Positions 43,271-52,365 of a stretch of DNA of 64,000 nucleotides are shown piece after piece (the first letter of the stretch is position 1; each line of letters starts with the position of its first letter). Below the pieces are notes generated by a model that was not told the origin of the DNA, ran no database searches, and saw nothing but the letters and a program-made list of their open reading frames with translations. Source of the stretch: RGZA01 sp041917755 (GTDB lineage: Bacteria; Pseudomonadota; Alphaproteobacteria; UBA9219; RGZA01); assembly GCA_041917755.1 (NCBI GenBank), contig JAYRWY010000013.1, positions 68,609 through 132,608 on the forward strand, written 5' to 3'. Position numbers and translations under genes: made by a program.

Positions 43271-44614
43271 TTATCCCTTGATGCTTTCGCCATGTTGGGA
43301 GCTATCAAGGCCAGATTGTTCATCGCTGTCGCTGACGTTCAGCGGTGCGAAGATGGATACAATTTTCAGCAAGATGAAGGTGACAATCATACTGAAAGCT
43401 GCAACCGCCACACCAGCGGTGAGGTTGGCCGTAAACAGCTTGTCGCCGCCATTGAGCAAGCCCATTGCGCCCGCCGGATTAACATCCGTGGTGGCAAGAA
43501 GGCCGGTCATGATGGTACCGATGGTGCCGCCAATACCGTGGCATGCAAATACATCGAGGCTGTCATCAATCTTGAAGCTGCCCTTAATCAGGCGTGCCAC
43601 AAGGTTGCAGATAATACCCGCAGCAAGACCGATGATGAGCGCTGAACCAGTAGTGACGTAACCAGCTGCAGGTGTAATCGCCACAAGGCCAGCCACCACA
43701 CCGATGCAACCGCCAACCAGGGTTGGCTTGCCATCTTTGATGGTGTCAACCAAGGTCCATGCGAGCAATGCAACGGCAGCAGCAAGGAAGGTGTTGACGA
43801 ATGCCTGTGCAGCAAGACCGCCAGAGGTGAGGGCAGAACCGGCATTGAAGCCGAACCAACCAAACCACAGCAAGCTGGTACCGAGCACAACCATGCCGAT
43901 ATCAAATGGCTTTTGCGCTGCGCCAAAATCACGGCGTTTCTTGAACACCATGGCGGCGATTAGGGCGGAGTAACCAGCCGTCATGTGAACCACATAACCA
44001 CCGGCAAAATCCAATGCGCCGCTCTTTGCGAGCCAGCCATTTACGTTCCATACCCAATGGGCAACGGGTGAATACACCGCAAGGCTCCAGAGCACGAGGA
44101 AGATAATCCATGCTTTAAAGTTTACGCGTTCAGCAAATGCACCTGTAATCAGGGCGGGGGTGATGATGGCGAACATCATCTGGAATGCCATGAATACCAA
44201 ATGCGGGATGGTGGCTGTGCCATCGGGGGCTTGGCCAACGCCATTGAGCAATAAATACTTGGTGTCGCCGATTAGGCCGGATACGTCACCGGAGAAGGCA
44301 AGGCTGTACCCAATTACCGCCCACAACACACCAATCACGGATAGTGCAATGACGTTTTGATAAAGGGTGGATACGGCATTTTTAGATCTAACCATACCGG
44401 CATAGAAAAATGCCAGGCCCGGTGTCATTAATAATACGAGTGCGGTTGATACCAGCATCCATGCTGTGTCGCCGCTGTTGACGGCTGGGGCAGGTGCTGC
44501 GGCCTCAGCCATGGCAAGCGATGGCGCAATGCTTGCGCCGATTGACATTATGGCTGTCGTTAGGAAGAGTGCGAGAGCGTTTCGCTTTTTAGTGAGTGCA
44601 GGTGTATGAGACAT
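43271..44614 (-). CDS. amtB: Ammonium transporter AmtB
   Basis: This 447-aa channel (ATG 44614, ribosome site GAAAGGAC) moves ammonia across the inner membrane. After a signal peptide ending SLAMA it has eleven membrane segments. Key Amt features are the start MLVSTALVLLMTPGLAFFYAGMVRSKN, the first pore histidine in GGYVVHMTAGYSAL, and the second in HGIGGTIGTIMTG. The gene stands alone: no glnK (PII) gene precedes it, although the two usually form a pair. A strong terminator follows. It is divergent from a flavoprotein gene across ~170 bp. Function is very secure. Confidence 0.96.
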   Translation of the reverse strand: MSHTPALTKKRNALALFLTTAIMSIGASIAPSLAMAEAAAPAPAVNSGDTAWMLVSTALVLLMTPGLAFFYAGMVRSKNAVSTLYQNVIALSVIGVLWAVIGYSLAFSGDVSGLIGDTKYLLLNGVGQAPDGTATIPHLVFMAFQMMFAIITPALITGAFAERVNFKAWIIFLVLWSLAVYSPVAHWVWNVNGWLAKSGALDFAGGYVVHMTAGYSALIAAMVFKKRRDFGAAQKPFDIGMVVLGTSLLWFGWFGFNAGSALTSGGLAAQAFVNTFLAAAVALLAWTLVDTIKDGKPTLVGGCIGVVAGLVAITPAAGYVTTGSALIIGLAAGIICNLVARLIKGSFKIDDSLDVFACHGIGGTIGTIMTGLLATTDVNPAGAMGLLNGGDKLFTANLTAGVAVAAFSMIVTFILLKIVSIFAPLNVSDSDEQSGLDSSQHGESIKG

Positions 44615-44782
44615 TTTCTGTCCTTTCTGTTTATTGAAATCGTATCGGTGAGTGGCAACGAACTTCACGGGTGACACAATGTATTAAGTTCAATAAAGAA
44701 ATTCTTAAGGCCTGTGGTAAAATTAGGATTATTACTAACGTTGTTACGCATATGCAGTATATTGAAACGATAACGAAATAAA

Positions 44783-45973
44783 ATGAGTTCAAGTCAGCAT
44801 AAAATTTATGACACCATCATCATCGGCGCGGGCGCGGCAGGGCTCATGTGCGCGATGCGTGCGGGGCAGCGCGGGCGGCGGGTCTTGCTGCTTGATCATG
44901 CGGAGGAGGCGGGGAAGAAAATTCTCATTTCCGGCGGCGGGCGGTGCAATTTTACCAACCGCGATATATCGCCGGATAAATTTTATTCGCAAAATCCGCA
45001 TTTTTGTATTTCCGCGCTGAAGAGCTACACGCAGCATGATTTCATCGGATTAGTGGAAAAGCATAACATTCCATATCACCACAAAACCCTGGGGCAGTTA
45101 TTTTGCGATAACTCCGCGCGGGATATCCTCAAGATGTTATTGGATGAATGCCGTGCAGCGGGCGTGGACATCAAACTATCCACCAGCATCAATGATGTCA
45201 GCAAAAGCGATGCCTATAATATAGTAACCGATAAGGGCACATTTACCGCGTCAACATTGGTGCTTGCCAGCGGCGGGTTATCCATCCCTAAAATGGGGGC
45301 GACGAATTTTGCGCATCGTATGGCCAAGCAGTTTGGCTTGCCGCTTACGGAATTGCGCCCGGCGCTTGTGCCATTGGTGTTTCAAGGTGCATTGCTGGAG
45401 TTTATGCAACCGCTAAGCGGCGTGAGTGCAGAAATTGTGGCATCAAAGGGTAAGAAAAATTTCCGTGAAGGCATGGTATTCACCCATCGCGGGATATCGG
45501 GGCCTGCGATTTTGCAAATCTCATCCCTGTGGCGCGAAGGCGATGATATCACGCTGGATATGCTGCCGGATGTAGATGCGGAGAGTTATTTATTGGAACG
45601 CAAAAAGACGCGCCCCAATGCGGAATTGAAAACCATATTGGCGGAATTGTTATCGCAGCGTTTGGCGGGGGCTTTTACCACCACCTTTATGACCAATATG
45701 GCGATTGGCCAGATGACCGACAAAGCATTAAGAGAAGCCGCCAAACAATTGAAACAATGGGTGCTTTGTCCCGCAGGTAGCGAAGGTTATGCCAAGGCCG
45801 AGGTGACATTAGGCGGCGTGGATACCAATGCATTATCATCCAAAACCATGGCGGCCAATGACGTGCAGGGATTATTTGTGATTGGCGAGGCCGTGGATGT
45901 TACCGGATGGCTTGGTGGATACAACTTCCAATGGGCATGGTCGAGCGGGTGGGCGGCAGGCAGTGCGATATAG
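44783..45973 (+). CDS. NAD(P)/FAD-dependent oxidoreductase, HI0933/YhiN (BaiN-like) family
   Basis: This 396-aa flavoprotein starts with a dinucleotide-binding motif TIIIGAGAAGLMCAMRAGQRGRRVLLLDHAEEAGKKILISGGGRCNFTN, which is the hallmark of the HI0933 family (TIGR00275). The C-terminal FAD motif reads GLFVIGEAVDVTGWLGGYNFQWAWSSGWAAG. Members include BaiN-type bile-acid reductases and E. coli YhiN, but the substrate of most is unknown. Full length. It is a single gene; its stop is 10 bp from the convergent stop of the next gene. Assignment to family is firm, function beyond redox is open. Confidence 0.92.
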   Translation: MSSSQHKIYDTIIIGAGAAGLMCAMRAGQRGRRVLLLDHAEEAGKKILISGGGRCNFTNRDISPDKFYSQNPHFCISALKSYTQHDFIGLVEKHNIPYHHKTLGQLFCDNSARDILKMLLDECRAAGVDIKLSTSINDVSKSDAYNIVTDKGTFTASTLVLASGGLSIPKMGATNFAHRMAKQFGLPLTELRPALVPLVFQGALLEFMQPLSGVSAEIVASKGKKNFREGMVFTHRGISGPAILQISSLWREGDDITLDMLPDVDAESYLLERKKTRPNAELKTILAELLSQRLAGAFTTTFMTNMAIGQMTDKALREAAKQLKQWVLCPAGSEGYAKAEVTLGGVDTNALSSKTMAANDVQGLFVIGEAVDVTGWLGGYNFQWAWSSGWAAGSAI

Positions 45974-45983
45974 GACGATATAA

Positions 45984-46679
45984 CTATTCGTCTTGTTGCG
46001 GCGCGGGTTCTTCTTTTTCGTGTGGCGGTTCGATGGCGGGTTGATCATCTTTCGCGCCGAATCCGAAGTAAGTGAACTTATTATTCTTCCATGTGAAGTT
46101 GAGCGCGCAAGGTGCGGTGCCACCGTTTAGCACGCGGCAATTGAATTTGCTTTGGCTCATTTCAAAGCCTGCGATGGCAACGACATTACCTTCGGGGGTG
46201 CGTTCACCAATCTCTTTAGGCGCAACACTGAGCACATAGGTGCGCAAGGATTGTTTAAACAGGTTCGGCTTGATTTGCGTATAGGCCGTTAGCAGGCAGC
46301 CTTTTTCACCACATAAGGGCGGGCTGTTTTGACAATTGCCATTGACGGGTTGCTGTACCCAGGCAGTAAAGTCATAGGCATAATGACTGAGTTGATTGGG
46401 GGCGGCGTATTCGTAGATGTTCGCGTGATTGGGGGTGAGGGTACCTTCGGTACAGTTCATAACCACATTACGGATTTGTTCGCGGATATAGACGGGGGCG
46501 TCATCCCAATCAATCCGGCGGGCTTCGGGTTTTGCTTGTGAGGACACGCTGGCGGATTGCTGGGCCGTGCATGGCATCGTTGATAGCGCCAAGAAAGCAA
46601 AGGCAAGACAGCATACACGTATAGCGGCGGTGAATGAAACTGCTGCGGGTGCAGATGAATGGGGGGCGTGCAGTGGCAT
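45984..46679 (-). CDS. Hypothetical periplasmic protein with paired cysteines
   Basis: This is a 231-aa protein with a good ribosome site (GGGATAATC) and a signal peptide whose hydrophobic part, AIRVCCLAFAFLALSTMPCTA, ends near residue 39. The mature protein has six further cysteines (NCTEG, NCQNSPPLCGEKGCLL, FNCRV, PCALNF) that probably form disulfides, and a charged Pro/Glu tail. No known family is recognised. It resembles, in layout only, secreted Cys-paired proteins such as the 715-aa neighbour upstream on the same strand, which lies 91 bp away and may be in the same unit. Confidence 0.6.
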   Translation of the reverse strand: MPLHAPHSSAPAAVSFTAAIRVCCLAFAFLALSTMPCTAQQSASVSSQAKPEARRIDWDDAPVYIREQIRNVVMNCTEGTLTPNHANIYEYAAPNQLSHYAYDFTAWVQQPVNGNCQNSPPLCGEKGCLLTAYTQIKPNLFKQSLRTYVLSVAPKEIGERTPEGNVVAIAGFEMSQSKFNCRVLNGGTAPCALNFTWKNNKFTYFGFGAKDDQPAIEPPHEKEEPAPQQDE

Positions 46680-46770
46680 GATTATCCCATGAATGATCGT
46701 GGTGCGAAAACCCTTAGATGCAAGCGTTGGTTCAACCCGCGTTGCTTACTACCCCTGCGACGTGTCGTCG

Positions 46771-48918
46771 TTACTTGCCGGTCTTTGGTGTGACCTTGAG
46801 TGATTTGGGTAGCGCCTTGGGCGGTTCCATATTCTTGCTGAATACGAGGTAGCCATTTGCGATATAGCCATCTGCGTTTTCAAGAATAATCGTATACACT
46901 GCCGCCTTGGTTTCCAAGCGTTTTACGTTTTTCACGACTTCGGTTGTGTTATCGCTCTTGATAAGCAGGTCGCTGACCTTCAAATCATTGGCGGTTACCG
47001 GGCCGCGGCTTTGGGTCAGGAACACGTGGATAGCGTTGGTTTCCACATCGTTCACGGACATCAGCTCCACATCGCGGGTAATCTTGATTTCCTTCACCTT
47101 GGTGGAGAAGATATGTTCAGGGTTACCGGCTCTGAAGCCAAGTACGGTGTCACCGACTTTTAGCTCCGATGCTTCGATCGAACGGTTCTTGTCGACGCTA
47201 ACCAATACGTCACCGGCTACGCAGTCACCGCCGCCGCCGCCGCCATCACCGCCACCGCCGCCATCACCCGATGGGGTTACGCTTGGGCAAGCTGCGCCAA
47301 AGCAGGTTACGGTTTGTGAGCAGGATAGGTTACGATCCGATGCATCAATACGGGTGTCGCCATTGCACTGGTTGCAATCCAGATCAATACCCAATGAAGC
47401 CTCGCAGCCACGGGTTAGCGATACCACCACTGATGAGTCACATGGAATATCGGTAATGAATGCACAGACATCCGATGTTAATGGGGTGCCTTTTGCACGG
47501 CTATTCAGGAATTCAACCGCAGTTGGGTTGCCTTTCCATGGGGTGTAGCGGCGTTCGCATTCGCTAACCGTTACCTTGGGCGGTAAGTGGGTATAGAATG
47601 AGGTGAACTCTTCCGGCGTGTTGTTTGGAATAAAGTACGACACGGCTTCGTCACTCTTCATGTCGACGCAGGTGTACTTGAAATCCTTGTAGCAGGTTTT
47701 ATAGCATGCGCCGTCTTTGCGAATGATATCACCGCTCACGACATCTTTTGGTACGCAGACCATAGTCGTTTTATCAACAATTTTGGTCGTGCAGACTTTT
47801 TTATGAGTGCATGAATTATTGTCATTACCCGTATCGACCGTCTTGCGACCAAAATCGGTATCGGTGCATTCGGGTGGCAGGCTTACAACCTGTTTGCCGT
47901 TGCCATCTTCATAATGGCAGACTTCCACGGATTCATGGGTTGTCACTTCATGGCAATCTTCGGCTGAGCCATTGTCATCGGTTGCAACTTCAGGGCAGGT
48001 AACTTCACAGGTACCTTCTTTACCCAATGCCGAGTTAATAGCGATGTTATAGCCAGGCTTCAGTTTAATAGCGAAGCCATTGACGTCAGCATCATCGATA
48101 ACCTGTTCGCCTTTACCTTTGGTCAGGGTCTGATGGTTCCAGCGGGTGAAGTTATATTCATCCTCTTGTGGCCATGAACCAGCAGTTGGAACCACAGGGC
48201 GCCAGATATCACGCAGATAATTGATGGTTGGATCCCATTGGTAATACTTTACACACTCGCCGCCATTTTGCGTGATTTCCTGATCGTTGCAAAGGCCGTT
48301 GCGTTCCGCGAGTTTGACAGACAGCACGTTACCAAAACTTGGATTGGGTACGAGTGAGCGGCCTTTCGGCAAATCGTTGGTGCTGTGCATTTGCCAATCA
48401 ACGGCGCGGCCATTCCATACAAGGAAATAGACATCACGGAATAATAATGGGCATTGTTCTTTGGTAGCAGGACACCAGTTGCGGCAAGACGTATTTTCAG
48501 CTGCTGTTGGTTGGCAAGCCGGGTCGCCATCTTTCTTGCTGACCAACATTTGTGTCGGTTCAGCTTGCTTTTTAACAAAGTTCCAGATGTAACAATCTTT
48601 GCCCACGCATGGCAAATCATCGCAGGTTGGTTTGGTATCTTTTGCAATCGCCTTGAGATCTACGATGTAGTCATCAAGACCGTCTTTATTCAAATCGGTC
48701 TTATAGGTTTTAATATCGGATTGTTTGATGGACGGGCCTGCGCAACGATCCATCGCACGCAGAATGCTTTGCTTTACTGAATGCTGACTGCCATCCAGTT
48801 TTGACCATTCGGTTACCCAATCAAATTCAGTTTTGACGAGGGCTGACTGTGCGGGCACAGCGGCAACCATCAACAAACAAACTGCTAAAAGAATGCGTCC
48901 GATAAATGCATTGAGCAT
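46771..48918 (-). CDS. Large secreted Cys-rich protein with C-terminal Hint (intein/hedgehog-like) domain
   Basis: This 715-aa protein starts with a signal peptide (LLAVCLLMVAAVPAQSA) and contains many paired cysteines in a long N-terminal region that includes LNKDGLDDYIVDLK, a calcium-binding-like loop. A Gly/Asp linker (GDGGGGGDGGGGGG) leads into a Hint domain starting at Cys566: CVAGDVLVSVDKNRSIEASELKVGD, block-B-like ETNAIHVFLTQS, ANDLKVSDLLI and YTIILENADGYIANGYLV. In self-splicing Hint domains the first Cys attacks the preceding bond; the usual C-terminal Asn is missing here, so cleavage with release or modification rather than splicing is more likely. The structure is clear; function of the N-terminal part is unknown. 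Confidence 0.78.
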   Translation of the reverse strand: MLNAFIGRILLAVCLLMVAAVPAQSALVKTEFDWVTEWSKLDGSQHSVKQSILRAMDRCAGPSIKQSDIKTYKTDLNKDGLDDYIVDLKAIAKDTKPTCDDLPCVGKDCYIWNFVKKQAEPTQMLVSKKDGDPACQPTAAENTSCRNWCPATKEQCPLLFRDVYFLVWNGRAVDWQMHSTNDLPKGRSLVPNPSFGNVLSVKLAERNGLCNDQEITQNGGECVKYYQWDPTINYLRDIWRPVVPTAGSWPQEDEYNFTRWNHQTLTKGKGEQVIDDADVNGFAIKLKPGYNIAINSALGKEGTCEVTCPEVATDDNGSAEDCHEVTTHESVEVCHYEDGNGKQVVSLPPECTDTDFGRKTVDTGNDNNSCTHKKVCTTKIVDKTTMVCVPKDVVSGDIIRKDGACYKTCYKDFKYTCVDMKSDEAVSYFIPNNTPEEFTSFYTHLPPKVTVSECERRYTPWKGNPTAVEFLNSRAKGTPLTSDVCAFITDIPCDSSVVVSLTRGCEASLGIDLDCNQCNGDTRIDASDRNLSCSQTVTCFGAACPSVTPSGDGGGGGDGGGGGGDCVAGDVLVSVDKNRSIEASELKVGDTVLGFRAGNPEHIFSTKVKEIKITRDVELMSVNDVETNAIHVFLTQSRGPVTANDLKVSDLLIKSDNTTEVVKNVKRLETKAAVYTIILENADGYIANGYLVFSKNMEPPKALPKSLKVTPKTGK

Positions 48919-49117
48919 GATGCTATTCCATAAAAAAATTTGGCAATGTAGTTCAAATTTAATGGAATAGAGTCAAAGAACCCTGAATGTTGTATAAAAT
49001 GCAAGGTATATAAACGTAATTAAATGTGGAATATTCAAGGCATGGTTAATCTGGATTTACGGTTATGAAGCGAACGTAAACAGACTGCTAATGAACCCTT
49101 AAAAAACGTGACCGTAA

Positions 49118-49750
49118 TCAGGTTTCAGTTTTTTTGCGGAAAAGTTCTTCCACGTTGGTGGAGTGCCTATCAAGGAAGCCAAGCAATGGCGATCCGTCAT
49201 CATTGCGGCGATTATCGTTCTTGCTTTTCTTTTGCAGCTCCGCATGCGTCTGGATCATCAGAATTTCTGCACGCTTAATGGTGGAGCTTTGCTTTGGTGA
49301 ATAATAAATCACCATTTTAATGTATTGTTTGCGGGCCAGCGGTTCCTTCACTTCAGGAATATTATCCAGCATGATTTCAAGGCAAATTACCACCAACGGG
49401 CTGTATTTTGGCGCAACCGAAACGACAGAATAGCTTGCTTTTACGCGGTCTTCCGGTTCGGGGAATGAGTTGATGCACACAACCAAAGATTTTGTGGTCA
49501 ATTCCTGCAAGCGGCTTTGCTCAGGTGCCTGAAGGGCAGCACGCTTAGAAAGATCAACCGCATCCCATAAGTGGGCGGGGCTTTTTACCAGATAGCCGGT
49601 AATAATGACGACTGCTTCCAGCCAGGTATTTTCATTTGCGGCTTTTTTGACCAGATTAATTCCAAGGTCGTACAGGCGGCCATAATTGTGCTCGTGAATG
49701 GCGAGTTCGACTTCTCTTAGTACTTGTCTTCCATCAAGCGTTTCTGTCAT
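49118..49750 (-). CDS. Hypothetical cytoplasmic helical protein
   Basis: This is 210 aa from ATG 49750, preceded by TGGAAA; a TTG five codons upstream is less likely. It is rich in helices with Leu/Ala/Glu patterns (LREVELAIHEHNYGRLYDLGINLVKKAANENTW...) resembling TPR-like or SEL1-like repeats, then a basic tail (KKSKNDNRRNDDGSP). No signal peptide or membrane segment, and no family I can name. It lies alone between the Hint-domain gene and a 300-bp gap before the lytic transglycosylase. Confidence 0.55.
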   Translation of the reverse strand: MTETLDGRQVLREVELAIHEHNYGRLYDLGINLVKKAANENTWLEAVVIITGYLVKSPAHLWDAVDLSKRAALQAPEQSRLQELTTKSLVVCINSFPEPEDRVKASYSVVSVAPKYSPLVVICLEIMLDNIPEVKEPLARKQYIKMVIYYSPKQSSTIKRAEILMIQTHAELQKKSKNDNRRNDDGSPLLGFLDRHSTNVEELFRKKTET

Positions 49751-50051
49751 GTATTTTCCACACAAAGTAGAAATAATATTGGACGACTTTATCAGGCGGT
49801 TGTATACGGCTTATTAACACATATGGTTATATGCGTATTAACTCTTTATTTATCATTTCGAATTCGTTGTACATTTTATTTAAATCTGAAGTTGGCTGAA
49901 CTGAAAGCGAATTCTACAAAGTAATAAAAGAGTTTTTGATGCAGTGGTACGTTGCCAATGCAGATTGAGCCGATGACAGAATAAGTTCGGAATTGCAAAA
50001 ATTACGCGACGGCAATTCAATCAAAATGGACAGAATTACTTTTCGTTTTTG
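49751..50051. other. Intergenic gap with no recognisable feature
   Basis: Three hundred bases between two minus-strand genes. AT-rich, presumably carrying the promoter of the 210-aa gene (near 49760-49870). I see no tRNA, clear terminator or convincing ORF. Confidence 0.5.
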
Positions 50052-52058
50052 TCATTCGCCTTGTTTGTCGTTCATAGTCAGTGATACATCCCCACGACTA
50101 TAGGTTGGCCAGCGGCCAATGGTGAGTTCCGCCATGGCGGTGAGGGGCTTGTTGAAGCGCGCGCGGTATACCCAATAGGTGGCCATCACCTTTTGCATAT
50201 AGTCACGGGTTTCTTTGATGGGCAGAGTTTCAATGAATAATAATGGATCATCACCGTTTTGACGTTTACCAGCATTGTATAAGCCCAGAATTCGTTTTGG
50301 ACCTGCATTATATGAGCCGATAATAAACAGCAGATTGTTATCAATACCATCGGTGCGGGTCAGCATTTCGAGATAACGGTCGCCAAGGGTTACGTTGAGT
50401 TCAGGATCATTAAGGCTTTTGGATGATCCCGCACGCATCATTTCTGCAGTTTGCGGCATAATCTGCATTAGCCCCGTTGCACCCGCCGGACTGATGGCGC
50501 CATGGTTGAAGTGAGATTCATTTTTAGCAACCGCAAGCACAAGGGCAGGGTCGGCGGTGTAGCCGTTTTCCGGTTGCCATGGAATAAGCGGATAAAGCGC
50601 GGCATCATACTTTGCGCCAAATGCGCTGCCTACCTGAACCGACAAGGAAGGAAGCGCATAACGGGTAGCCAAAGCCAGCAAACCGTTTTTAAGAGCTGCA
50701 TTACCTTTTACCGGCATTTCGCGTAACTCGGCCTGTGCGAGGGAGCGTTCACCTAGCTGCAATAGAGCGAGCGCACGTTTGCCAGTGGGTGTTTTTTTGA
50801 AAGCTTGCGCGGTTGCTTTATCAAAGGCCGGAACATTCCAGTTATAATGCGGGGCGGCCTTACTGCGGTTAAGCGCCAACAAGCCATAAAAACTACGTGG
50901 ATAGGTGGCGGCGAGCTCCATATTGGCGGTCATTTCTGACGTCAGGCCAATTTTTTCTGCTGCACGAGCTGCCCAGAATGCTGCCGCAGCCTTATTGGGT
51001 GCGGGTAGGGTTTGAGCTGCAAGTTGTTTGAAGGCTTCGAATGATTGCATGTAGCCTTCTTGCGTCCATGCGATAATACCCTTCAGCCACAAGGCATAGT
51101 TATATGCGCCGCTATCAAATCCGGCTGCCGAAATATCTGCATCACGAATAAGTGGCCATGCCTTGTCGGCATTACCGCTGCGCATCAACACCTCGGCTAG
51201 TGAATATTTTGCAGCAACATCCTGGGCGGGAGATAGTCGATTGTCGGCACTTAGCTTATCGATCAATTTGATGGCATCTTCGAATTTGCCCTGGCGCAAG
51301 AATTTGGCAAATGTACTTCCTGATTTTCCCTTTGACGCAACGGTCATAATGCCGCCGGCATTCCATTCAATCGTGCCGCCGCCATCGGCGCGTTCAACAC
51401 TGCCCGCAAAAAGCGGGTAGGATACCGGCTTCGGGCAAATGGCAAGCGCCGGCTGATACAATTTTTTGGTTTTGGCGTAGATTTCATCTGCCTCTGGTAA
51501 ATCGGCATATTGTTGCATCCAGCTGACCAGTTTTTCCTGGGTTGGGTGTGCATCGGGGCGAAGTAATTGTACGGCTTCGACGTGACCCATCAGGATTGGA
51601 TCTTGAACCTGAAGGGTAAGAGCGGTGAGATCTTGAAGATTATTCTGGTCGATGGCGGCAAATATTTTGCGATAAATTTCTTCATCTTCCGGGCTTAGCA
51701 CTTTGGCATAGCTGTCCAGAGTGATGGGTTTGGTAAGCGGGGAACCGCCTTTGCCCACATTATTGAACCAATTGCGCGGACTATTCAAAAAAGCGTTGAT
51801 TTCTTCTTGGCTCATGCCGCCAAATTTAATACCACCATGATAGCCGGTGATTTCAGAACCCGCGCCTTCGCCCATATCCGGTGCGACATTCATCATGCGT
51901 TGCTGCGTGGCCATAAGGTTGGCAGTGTTTTGGAAGGATTGCGCATCAGCAAGCTGAGGAAGTAGGGCGAGCGTCATCAACGCGATGCCAAAATAGGCAA
52001 TACTGCACCATGCGTGTACTGAGCTTGCGCAGCTCAAGGTCTTGTGCGGCTTTTTCAT
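50052..52058 (-). CDS. slt: Soluble lytic murein transglycosylase (Slt family)
   Basis: This 668-aa periplasmic enzyme cleaves the glycan strands of peptidoglycan. It has an N-terminal signal (IAYFGIALMTLALLPQLADA), a long superhelical alpha domain typical of Slt70 (many ALxxAxxxxA patterns, residues ~150-490), and the C-terminal SLT catalytic domain. The catalytic glutamate is E514 in AVAKNESHFN, followed by GATGLMQIMPQTA and SYNAGPKRIL. Two perfect DnaA boxes lie just upstream of its start. It stands alone on the minus strand, divergent to the sugar transferase gene. Assignment to the Slt family is firm. Confidence 0.93.
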   Translation of the reverse strand: MKKPHKTLSCASSVHAWCSIAYFGIALMTLALLPQLADAQSFQNTANLMATQQRMMNVAPDMGEGAGSEITGYHGGIKFGGMSQEEINAFLNSPRNWFNNVGKGGSPLTKPITLDSYAKVLSPEDEEIYRKIFAAIDQNNLQDLTALTLQVQDPILMGHVEAVQLLRPDAHPTQEKLVSWMQQYADLPEADEIYAKTKKLYQPALAICPKPVSYPLFAGSVERADGGGTIEWNAGGIMTVASKGKSGSTFAKFLRQGKFEDAIKLIDKLSADNRLSPAQDVAAKYSLAEVLMRSGNADKAWPLIRDADISAAGFDSGAYNYALWLKGIIAWTQEGYMQSFEAFKQLAAQTLPAPNKAAAAFWAARAAEKIGLTSEMTANMELAATYPRSFYGLLALNRSKAAPHYNWNVPAFDKATAQAFKKTPTGKRALALLQLGERSLAQAELREMPVKGNAALKNGLLALATRYALPSLSVQVGSAFGAKYDAALYPLIPWQPENGYTADPALVLAVAKNESHFNHGAISPAGATGLMQIMPQTAEMMRAGSSKSLNDPELNVTLGDRYLEMLTRTDGIDNNLLFIIGSYNAGPKRILGLYNAGKRQNGDDPLLFIETLPIKETRDYMQKVMATYWVYRARFNKPLTAMAELTIGRWPTYSRGDVSLTMNDKQGE

Positions 52059-52137
52059 GCCGCGATTGGTAGGTAGTTAGGCCTCTCAATACAAGCCGTT
52101 TTTTTAAAGCATCAATTCGAGTTTGCAATGAGTGGCG

Positions 52138-52158
52138 TGTGGATAACCATGTGGATAA
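52138..52158. promoter_or_regulatory. Two perfect DnaA boxes in direct orientation
   Basis: TGTGGATAA (reverse complement TTATCCACA, the strict DnaA consensus) occurs at 52138-52146 and 52150-52158, 12 bp apart. It is in the ~307-bp gap between the divergent slt and wbaP-like genes. The gap (52059-52365) holds no gene and is AT-rich. A DnaA-regulated promoter or a titration site is possible. Confidence 0.5.
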
Positions 52159-52365
52159 AATGAGTATAGACTGTGGCATTTATTTGGGGATTGAAATAAT
52201 GCTTATAATTCAGGCAGTTGCTCTCGCGTATATTTTTGGTAACGGATTGAAATGAATAACAAATTTATTTTTCTTATTTCATCTGCCCAAAAATTGGCGT
52301 ACACAAACCGCCCGTTACACCTGTATGTGCTGTGCAAACAGATTTTCATTTGATATGTGAGCATA

